A stretch of DNA of 64,000 nucleotides, from the NCBI RefSeq assembly GCF_001308265.1, contig NZ_CP012023.1:1998932-2062931 (forward strand), in the 5' to 3' direction. The notes under the pieces were generated by a model. The model searched no databases and was not told where the DNA came from. It was given only the letters and a program-made list of their open reading frames with translations. This document shows, piece after piece, positions 6,876 to 14,127 of this stretch. The stretch comes from Celeribacter marinus (lineage in GTDB: Bacteria; Pseudomonadota; Alphaproteobacteria; Rhodobacterales; Rhodobacteraceae). Position 1 is the first letter of the stretch; the number at the start of each line of letters is the position of its first letter. Made by a program: the position numbers and the translations under genes.

Positions 6876-9367
6876 GCACCGTCTCCTTGTGCGCTTGAGG
6901 CCGCGTTAGCTGTCGCGCTTGGGTTGGCGTCTGCATTTGCATCAGGGGCGGGCTCGACATCCCAGACCCGATCCACATCAGGCACCGTGGCGGTGGTGGT
7001 GCTGGGCGGCTGGGCCACAGGGGGAATATGCCCCGCTAAAGCCTCGGGATTGCGCAGCCAGATATCGCGCTGTGCGAACGGAATCTCAATGCCCTCTTCG
7101 CCAAAGCGTTTTGCAATCGCGTGGTTAATATCGTTGGTCACGATCATGATATAGGTCACATCGCGCAATATCGCGCGCACTTCGAAATCAAGAGCGTCCG
7201 CGCCAAACCCGATGAACAAGACCTGCGGTGCGGGATTGAGGAGCACCATCGGCTGCGCCTCGATGATCTCGCGCAAGACCTTATCAACATGGCGCGTATC
7301 GGTGCCGTACGCCACGCCCACTTTGATCGTCACACGGCCAATCAAATTACCGCGCGTATAGTTGGTGACCGAATTGGAAATCAGGTCGGCGTTGGGCACG
7401 ATCACGTCCGTGCGGTCAAACGTCTCGACGCGGGTCGAGCGCACAGAGATATCGCGCACGAACCCCATTTGCCCGCCCACCTCGATCCAGTCGCCCTCGG
7501 AGACAGGCCGTTCAATCAGCAAGATGATGCCAGAGACAAAGTTCTGTACGATATTTTGCAGGCCAAAACCGATCCCTACAGAGAGCGCACCCGCCACAAT
7601 CGCCAGCGCGGAGAGATCAATCCCCGCAGAGGTGATGGCGATAATCGCGGATAAAATGATCCCGACATAGCCCGTACCCGCAACAATCGCGTTTTGCCCG
7701 CCTTTATCGATTTTGGTTTTGGGCAGGACCGATAGCGACAAAGCGGCCTTGAGCAACCGCGTGGCCCCGAACCCGATCACAAAGACAACGGCGAAGGTCA
7801 AAAAGTCGGTGATTGAAATCTGCGCATCGCCAAGCGAAACACCTTGCTTCATCCGCGCCCAGACTTCCCACAACTGTTCTTCGCGCGCGCCCCAAATCAA
7901 CGCCAATGACGGCAGCGAGATCGCGAACAAGATGATGGAGACCAAGACAGGGACAAGCCCCTCGCCTGCCCCTTCACTACGCCGCGACACGACCGCGTAG
8001 ATGTCGGACATCAAACGCGAGGTGACGAGGAATAGACCCAAAAGACCCAAGGTGGACACCGCCGGAAAAACAAGGCCTTTGGCGGCAGACATATATCCAA
8101 CGCCGCCCAGAATAACGGCGATGGCCGCGCCGGGGCGCAACACGCGCGCCGCCGTGTTACTTACCAAAGCCACGAACCCTTTGGAGGCGTTGATATCGCC
8201 CTCAGCGGTGTCGTGCGAAATCGTTTGACGCCGTGAGGAAGCCGCAAGGATCTGACCGAACCGAAACAGCGACAAGGCCGTCAACACCACCAGCGGGTAA
8301 GACAAAACGTTGAGCGTGGCCGCCGAATAGTCGTCAATGCGCGCCAAAGCGACCAACAACAGGTTAACCCCGTACATAATCCCCATAAGTGCCAAATGCC
8401 CTGAGGCTTCGCGGATTTGAATTGGTGTGAGATCAAAAAGCGCCGGAGATGTTTCGGTCGCCCCCAAAACCCGCGCGGCCAACCAGCGCGCGGTGAAATA
8501 GAACAATCCGATGAGCGGCAACGTGAGAAAGACAGCTTCGGCCCGTGCCCCGAGAATATCCGACGAAATTGCTGCGACCGACAAAAAGAACAGGCCTGCA
8601 ACCGGCAAAATCACCAAACCCAAAGATCCGACAATATCGGAGACGCCGCGCCCCGCCTGCCCTGTCACAAGGCGTTGCACACGGTTTGAGGCCCGCATGG
8701 ACCACACCCGACCGCGCAAAATCAACGCGCCACCCAGCAGCGTGAACAAAACAATCGCAGCCGCGTTTGATTTCAGCTTGGCGATGCCTTGGGCAGTGGT
8801 CGCTGTAGTGACCAAATCGCTCCACATCAAAAGACCCGTTGCTGTGATATCCGCAATGGCTTTCGGCCAGATCACAGGGTTAAGCGGGGTTGGGCCAAGC
8901 GCCATAAGCGCATCGGTTTGGCGCGCCACCAAAACCGCATCAATCTCACCGATGAGACCATCCGCACGGGTAAAGGCCTCTTCGGCACTCAAAACCGGTG
9001 CAAGGGCACGGTCCAGTTGCCCGTTCAACTCGGCGCGCCGTGCGGCCAGATCCGCCGCCTCTTCGCCCCCGTCCGCAGGGGCCGCGCCAAGGGCCGCAAT
9101 CTGGGCGCGAACCGTGTCGATACGGGACGCGTTCGCCGCGCGTGCATCCAAAAACTGACTGCGCCATGTCGCCAATTCGGTGCGCAGCGCCTCAAGGTCC
9201 ACGTCTTGCGCCGCCCCACCTTCGACTGCGGCCTCGGCACGCGGCGCAACGGTGGCCCACGCCTCATAGTCAGGCGCGGAAATGTCCTGTGCCACCGCGT
9301 GCAACGGCAGACACAGGACAATGATCAAGAACAGCCGTGAGGCGACATCGCGAATGGTGTGGCGCAT
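6872..9367 (-). CDS. MscS-family mechanosensitive channel with large N-terminal domain
   Basis: An 831-residue inner-membrane channel. It starts with a signal peptide (cleavage near VAQD, ~residue 27), has a periplasmic DUF3772-like helical part (to ~200), about ten membrane segments, then the conserved MscS core: IGFGLQNIVQNFVSGIILL is the pore-lining helix and adjoining loop, followed by the beta domain (SEGDWIEV, VETFDRTDVIVPNADL). The C-terminal ~60 residues are low-complexity, rich in Ala and Pro. This is the YbdG/MscK-like long type rather than the 286-residue MscS. It likely releases solutes on osmotic downshock. Start and stop codons overlap those of cysK and alaX. Confidence 0.92.
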   Translation of the reverse strand: MRHTIRDVASRLFLIIVLCLPLHAVAQDISAPDYEAWATVAPRAEAAVEGGAAQDVDLEALRTELATWRSQFLDARAANASRIDTVRAQIAALGAAPADGGEEAADLAARRAELNGQLDRALAPVLSAEEAFTRADGLIGEIDAVLVARQTDALMALGPTPLNPVIWPKAIADITATGLLMWSDLVTTATTAQGIAKLKSNAAAIVLFTLLGGALILRGRVWSMRASNRVQRLVTGQAGRGVSDIVGSLGLVILPVAGLFFLSVAAISSDILGARAEAVFLTLPLIGLFYFTARWLAARVLGATETSPALFDLTPIQIREASGHLALMGIMYGVNLLLVALARIDDYSAATLNVLSYPLVVLTALSLFRFGQILAASSRRQTISHDTAEGDINASKGFVALVSNTAARVLRPGAAIAVILGGVGYMSAAKGLVFPAVSTLGLLGLFLVTSRLMSDIYAVVSRRSEGAGEGLVPVLVSIILFAISLPSLALIWGAREEQLWEVWARMKQGVSLGDAQISITDFLTFAVVFVIGFGATRLLKAALSLSVLPKTKIDKGGQNAIVAGTGYVGIILSAIIAITSAGIDLSALAIVAGALSVGIGFGLQNIVQNFVSGIILLIERPVSEGDWIEVGGQMGFVRDISVRSTRVETFDRTDVIVPNADLISNSVTNYTRGNLIGRVTIKVGVAYGTDTRHVDKVLREIIEAQPMVLLNPAPQVLFIGFGADALDFEVRAILRDVTYIMIVTNDINHAIAKRFGEEGIEIPFAQRDIWLRNPEALAGHIPPVAQPPSTTTATVPDVDRVWDVEPAPDANADANPSATANAASSAQGDGA

Positions 9368-10398
9368 TAGCCCTCGTAAACGTCAGGGAGCACTTGTGGG
9401 ACGCGGTCCAGCCAATGCGGCACCGGCAACCCCATTTCTTTCAAGAACTCGGGATTAAACAATTTCGACTGATAGCGTGTCCCGTAATCGCAAAGAATGG
9501 TTACAATGCGGTGACCCGGCCCCATCTCACGCGCCATTTTCATCGCACCCGCAACGTTGATGCCAGATGAGCCGCCAAGGCAAAGCCCCTCATCACTGAG
9601 CAAATCAAACACAACGGGCAAGGCTTCTTTGTCGGTGACCTGATAGGAATAATCCGGCTTGAACCCTTCGAGGTTGGCGGTGATCCGCCCCTGTCCGATG
9701 CCTTCGGTGATGGAGCTGCCTTCGGATTTCAACTCGCCCGTGGTGTAATAGCTATGAAGGGCCGCCCCCATAGGATCGGCCAAACCGATTTTGACCCCCT
9801 TGGGCTGTAGCGCCATGCCAACACCCGCAAGCGTGCCGCCAGACCCAACCGCACAGATAAAGCCATCGACGTTACCGCTTGTTTGCTCCCAAATCTCGGG
9901 GCCTGTGGTCTCGATATGCGCCTGACGGTTGGCCACATTGTCGAACTGGTTGGCCCAAATCACACCCTCGTTGGTGGTCCGCGCCAACTCTTTGGCCAAC
10001 CGCTCGGAGTAGCGGACATAGTTGTTGGGGTTCTTGTAAGGCGCCGCAGGCACTTGGACCAATTCGGCCCCTGCCAAACGGATCATATCCTTTTTCTCTT
10101 GAGATTGCGTCTCAGGAATAACAATCACGGTTTTAAAGCCAAGAGACGCCCCGACGAGAGCCAGACCAATACCCGTATTGCCCGCTGTGCCCTCAACGAT
10201 TGTCCCGCCGGGTTTGAGCAAACCCTTCTCTACCGCATCTTGAATGATGTAGAGCGCCGCGCGATCTTTGACCGATTGACCAGGGTTGAGGAATTCCGCC
10301 TTGCCGAGGATCTCACAGCCCGTCGCCTCGGACGGTCCGTTCAAACGGATCAAAGGGGTGTTCCCGATTGTGTCGATGAGATCTTTATTCACGCGCAT
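9367..10398 (-). CDS. cysK: Cysteine synthase A
   Basis: A 343-residue PLP enzyme making L-cysteine from O-acetylserine and sulfide. PLP-binding K44 lies in NPGQSVKDRAA; GTAGNTGIGLA binds the substrate carboxylate; GSGGTLAG holds the phosphate; GGSSGIN is near the C-terminal part. It is slightly longer than typical CysK (~320), with a C-terminal extension ending DVYEG. Its stop overlaps the next gene's start (TAATG). Its partner cysE is about 40 kb away in this window. A cystathionine beta-synthase-like role cannot be excluded but the overall pattern favours CysK. Confidence 0.92.
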   Translation of the reverse strand: MRVNKDLIDTIGNTPLIRLNGPSEATGCEILGKAEFLNPGQSVKDRAALYIIQDAVEKGLLKPGGTIVEGTAGNTGIGLALVGASLGFKTVIVIPETQSQEKKDMIRLAGAELVQVPAAPYKNPNNYVRYSERLAKELARTTNEGVIWANQFDNVANRQAHIETTGPEIWEQTSGNVDGFICAVGSGGTLAGVGMALQPKGVKIGLADPMGAALHSYYTTGELKSEGSSITEGIGQGRITANLEGFKPDYSYQVTDKEALPVVFDLLSDEGLCLGGSSGINVAGAMKMAREMGPGHRIVTILCDYGTRYQSKLFNPEFLKEMGLPVPHWLDRVPQVLPDVYEG

Positions 10399-10523
10399 GA
10401 GCCGACGGTCCTTTTCATATGGCAGTCTTGAAATGTGTAGGACGCCCGTTTCGGAAACTCAAGCCACTGCGCCTCAGTCAGGGACCGCATTCTGCAAAAC
10501 CATGACCCCATAGGACGCGTGTT

Positions 10524-11915
10524 TCACACCAAGGCCGCGTTGGATGCATCACGTTTGGTACAGCTGATCCATATCCCGTTTTGCGCGCGCACCGTCAAAT
10601 GCGCCACGGGCACAGGTGTGTGCTGCGCCAGTGTCGACACGTGAAACGCCCGCGCCACAAGCGCGAGGATCAATGGCCCCTCGACCATCGCGAACCCTGC
10701 CCCCGGACAGACCCGCGCCCCGCTCGAAAACGGGATAAATGCATCGCGCAGGCATTGCTTGCCATTGTCAGTTTTGAAGCGGTCAGGATCGAACACGTCG
10801 GCATCCTCCCAGAACCGCTCATGGCGTTGCAAATGCCACGGGCTCAGCACGATCTGGCTGCCCTTGGGGACATCGCGGTCGCGAAAATGCTCGGGACATG
10901 CGGCCTCGCGCACCATCATTGGCACGGGCGGATAAAGCCGCAGCGTCTCGCGAAACACGTCTTTTGTATACCGCAACTTCGACAGATCGGAAAACGTTGG
11001 GGCATCGCCAAGGGCCGCCCCCTCAGCCGCCACTCGGTCCGCCACATCGGGATTGGCCGCCATGAGCCATAACGCCCACGCAAGCGCCGAGGCCGATGTC
11101 TCGTGTCCTGCGAGAAAAAAGATCGCGACCTGATCAACCATTTCGTCCATATCAAACCGCGCACCCGTCTGCGGATCGGCCGTAGTCATAATCTTCGTCG
11201 CCAGATCATCGGGGGCCGTGCCCGCCGCGATCTGCGCCATACGTTCACGCGTCAATCGGGTGATCAATCCGCGAATGACCCGCGCCGTGCGCTTTGTCTC
11301 GCGCGAGTGAAACCGTGGCACCCATTTGGGCAGCGGGATAAACGCCGCAAGGTTCAAAATAGGTTGCGCCTTTTGATGGGCTTGGAACTCGTGAAACACC
11401 GCGCGGGCCGTCTCATCCGTGATCGGGATGGAAAACAGGCTACGAAAAATAACATCCGCCGCCGCGTGACTTGTGTGTGGCTCGACATCAAACCCGCCGT
11501 CCATCTCGCCAAGGCGCGCCACCATATCGTGCCCCGCCGCAAGCATCGCGGGGAACGCATCTTTGATCCGCCCGCCCTCGAACGCAGGGTCGATGATGCG
11601 CCGTTGCCGCAACCACGTCTCGCCATTGGTCAAAAACACCGAATTACCCAACAGCGGGCGCAACCCCTCGGCAATGCGGTTGGATTTGGGAAACTCCATC
11701 GGCCGTGTGTTGAGCACCGTTTTGACCAGATCGGGTTGATTGACCAGAAAGGAGCGAAAGAACGGGGTTTTGAACTCCGCCATCCACGCGCGGTACAATT
11801 TCGCGGGCTGCGCCGAAAGAATGTCCTTGCGAAACAGTCGCAAATAATTGCGCAGACTCGTTTTTTCGGGACGGGCTGCGGGTTTTGGCGGGGTAAACTT
11901 GGCGCGATCACTCAT
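10524..11915 (-). CDS. Cytochrome P450
   Basis: A 463-residue P450 monooxygenase. The heme ligand is C403 within FSSGARVCPGAG; the I-helix oxygen-activation motif is AGHET (269-273); the K-helix ERR-triad part is ETLR (323-326). The start at 11915 is preferred because its ATG overlaps the stop of the hydrolase upstream (ATGA); a longer frame reaching 11981 has no supporting feature. There is no N-terminal membrane anchor, so it is probably soluble. Its closest general resemblance is to fatty-acid/alkane-type bacterial P450s, but the substrate is unknown. No ferredoxin or reductase gene is adjacent. Confidence 0.94.
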   Translation of the reverse strand: MSDRAKFTPPKPAARPEKTSLRNYLRLFRKDILSAQPAKLYRAWMAEFKTPFFRSFLVNQPDLVKTVLNTRPMEFPKSNRIAEGLRPLLGNSVFLTNGETWLRQRRIIDPAFEGGRIKDAFPAMLAAGHDMVARLGEMDGGFDVEPHTSHAAADVIFRSLFSIPITDETARAVFHEFQAHQKAQPILNLAAFIPLPKWVPRFHSRETKRTARVIRGLITRLTRERMAQIAAGTAPDDLATKIMTTADPQTGARFDMDEMVDQVAIFFLAGHETSASALAWALWLMAANPDVADRVAAEGAALGDAPTFSDLSKLRYTKDVFRETLRLYPPVPMMVREAACPEHFRDRDVPKGSQIVLSPWHLQRHERFWEDADVFDPDRFKTDNGKQCLRDAFIPFSSGARVCPGAGFAMVEGPLILALVARAFHVSTLAQHTPVPVAHLTVRAQNGIWISCTKRDASNAALV

Positions 11916-13129
11916 GGGGCACTGTCCGTAAATGTGTTGACCGTGCGCGTGATCCGGCTTGGTGAGGCCGCCACCGCGCAAAAGCGCGCACGCAGGGTTT
12001 GAGGCCCCGCTGTCACCTTAAAGTAATCATAAACATCGGGATTATCAAAGGCACATAAGTACTGGAAATGTAATCGGAAAAACCGCCACCGCAACCGCTT
12101 CCATGTGTCGGGTTTGAGCGTTTGCGTAAAGGCCGCCGAGATCACAAGCGGGCCGGTTTGACCCTCGGGGGCCACCCCCGTCACGCCCGCCGGATCACAT
12201 AACGCAAAGGCACAGCCATCCCCGGGCGCCGTGACATCCAGCCAAAATAGCGCATCCGTGGCGGACAGATAGGCCAGATCGCGGCGCAACACCTTGGCCT
12301 CGGGCAAGAACGACACCATCGGCACCACTTGGCCAAGGGTCAAAAACGAGAGGGTCGGCCCATGATCAGGCACCTCCCCGCTGCGGATCAGATCGGCCAA
12401 AACCGAGATGCCCAGATGTGCCCCCGATGAATGGCCAACGACCAGAACTTCGTCCCACTCCTCATGCAGCGCCTGTGCAATCGCCGCGCGAAATTGCGCC
12501 ATACGGTAGGTCAATGCGGGCGGGTCGGCCCCGCGCCACCGCGCCGAGAACCCGTAGTCATGCATCAGATAATAGGCGAAAAACTTGCCGTCTTGTTTTT
12601 TGAACCACCGCAACAGCGCACCGCCGAGCCCTGCGCCCAATGCCGCGCCAATGATCCCACCTGCACCGCCAAACCGCGCACCAAAAGCGAAGCACGCGAC
12701 AAAAACACCCAAGGCCAAAAGCGCTTGGACCGTGAGCATCGCCACGGGATAGAGCGCGGCAATCACCGGCCCTTTGCGCAATCGCATCAACCGAAACAAC
12801 GCGCCCGTCGAAATATAGGTCCATGCAGTTCTGGCCAACACGCCATAAGTGCGCAAAATCCCCGCGTCCATGCTCTCTTGGACAATGTCGGACCACACCA
12901 ACACATCGATCTCGCTGTGGACCTGTGCCCCGTCGATATCGCTGTCGACGGACCACCCGAACCGCACGCCTGATTTGGGCGAAATAGCGATCGAGTAGTC
13001 GGAAGTTTCCGCCTGCTTGGCGCTCTCTTTGCGGTACAACTCGCGGTAGCGGCGTGGCGGAATTGGATCATAGCCAGAGATGTAGAACACCCTGCGCCGT
13101 TTGACCTCTTGTGTCCGCTGATCGCTCAT
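11912..13129 (-). CDS. Alpha/beta-hydrolase-like membrane protein coupled to P450
   Basis: A 405-residue protein of unknown function. A lipase-type nucleophile elbow GHSSG (232-236, S234) follows VLVVG, and VFYISGYDP near the N-terminus could supply an oxyanion-hole strand. Residues about 122-172 form two membrane segments rich in Gly and Ala (ALLALGVFVACFAFG and GGIIGAALGAGLGG). Its stop overlaps the P450 start, so the two are co-translated. This suggests they act on the same hydrophobic compound, for example as a lipid hydrolase that supplies the P450; that is inference. Confidence 0.75.
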   Translation of the reverse strand: MSDQRTQEVKRRRVFYISGYDPIPPRRYRELYRKESAKQAETSDYSIAISPKSGVRFGWSVDSDIDGAQVHSEIDVLVWSDIVQESMDAGILRTYGVLARTAWTYISTGALFRLMRLRKGPVIAALYPVAMLTVQALLALGVFVACFAFGARFGGAGGIIGAALGAGLGGALLRWFKKQDGKFFAYYLMHDYGFSARWRGADPPALTYRMAQFRAAIAQALHEEWDEVLVVGHSSGAHLGISVLADLIRSGEVPDHGPTLSFLTLGQVVPMVSFLPEAKVLRRDLAYLSATDALFWLDVTAPGDGCAFALCDPAGVTGVAPEGQTGPLVISAAFTQTLKPDTWKRLRWRFFRLHFQYLCAFDNPDVYDYFKVTAGPQTLRARFCAVAASPSRITRTVNTFTDSAP

Positions 13130-13229
13130 AACGCTCTGGCCTTACTGGTTATTTGGCTCAGGTTAGCCCACAATTGCGGCGATATTAAGCGGTTTTATCG
13201 CGCAGGGTCACCCGTTGCTCAGCCGCAAC

Positions 13230-13979
13230 TCACCCAAGGGCGGCAAGCGCGGGGAAAGTTTCAAGCAACCAATAGGACAAACGCGAAAACGCCCCCGTCA
13301 AAAGCATAAGACCCACGAGCACCAACAACGCACCCATTGCCTTTTCAATCACACCCATGTGGCGTTTGAGGCGGTTCATCACCGACATGGCCCGGGTGAT
13401 GAACAAGGCCGACAGTAAAAACGGCACCCCAAGCCCAAAGGCATAGACTGCAAGCAATGTGGTGCCACGGGTCAATGACCCCTCCTGCGCCGCGATGGAC
13501 AAAATGGCGCCCAACTGCGGACCGATGCATGGCGTCCAGCCAAAGGCGAATGCAAGGCCAAGCAAATAGGCCCCGAACGCCGATCCGCCACGATCACCCG
13601 CATCAAGCCGCGCCTCGCGGTCCAAAATAGGAATCCGAAAGACAGAGAGAAAATGCAGCCCGAGAATGACGATCACACCACCTGAGATACGCCCGAAAAG
13701 CACCTGATTTTGCAAGAAAAATGCCCCGAAAACCGAGGCCGTAAACCCGAGGAACAAAAACACTGTGGACAGACCAAGCACGAACATAATCGCGGGGCCG
13801 ATGGCCTTGCGCGCGGCTTTTCCCTCTTGCATCTCACCCATCGATATCCCCGACATATACGCCAAATACGGCGGTACAATTGGCAAGACACAGGGGCTGA
13901 TAAAGGACGCAATACCGGCGGCAAGGGCCACGAACATGGCAGGCAGCAACGAGGCGTCAAAGAGGTCAATTCCAAACAT
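13230..13979 (-). CDS. ccdA: Cytochrome c biogenesis protein CcdA
   Basis: A 249-residue inner-membrane thiol transporter with six membrane segments. The two redox cysteines are C30 in ISPCVLPIVPP and C151 in GWTPCIGPQLG, each in the expected helix. It moves electrons from cytoplasmic thioredoxin to the periplasm, where they reduce apocytochrome c or other thiol proteins. It lies 100 bases upstream of the hydrolase-P450 pair on the same strand, which may be incidental. The size matches short CcdA rather than full DsbD. Confidence 0.95.
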   Translation of the reverse strand: MFGIDLFDASLLPAMFVALAAGIASFISPCVLPIVPPYLAYMSGISMGEMQEGKAARKAIGPAIMFVLGLSTVFLFLGFTASVFGAFFLQNQVLFGRISGGVIVILGLHFLSVFRIPILDREARLDAGDRGGSAFGAYLLGLAFAFGWTPCIGPQLGAILSIAAQEGSLTRGTTLLAVYAFGLGVPFLLSALFITRAMSVMNRLKRHMGVIEKAMGALLVLVGLMLLTGAFSRLSYWLLETFPALAALG

Positions 13980-14067
13980 GATCTAGCTCATGCCACGGAT
14001 TGCGCCGCATGCAAAGTGTCGGCTTTGTCGCGGCATGTCACATTCGCGTTTTTCTCTGTAACAGCCC

Positions 14068-14104
14068 CCAAAAAAAACGGCCCGCCCAGATGGGGCGAGC
14101 CGTT
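14068..14104 (-). terminator. Rho-independent terminator of rne
   Basis: On the minus strand AACGGCTCGCCC pairs with GGGCGGGCCGTT (one T-G pair), loop of five, followed by eight T (plus-strand A-run 14070-14077). It begins about 24 bases after the rne stop. Confidence 0.9.
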
Positions 14105-14127
14105 CAATGACTTATAGAACGTGATGA

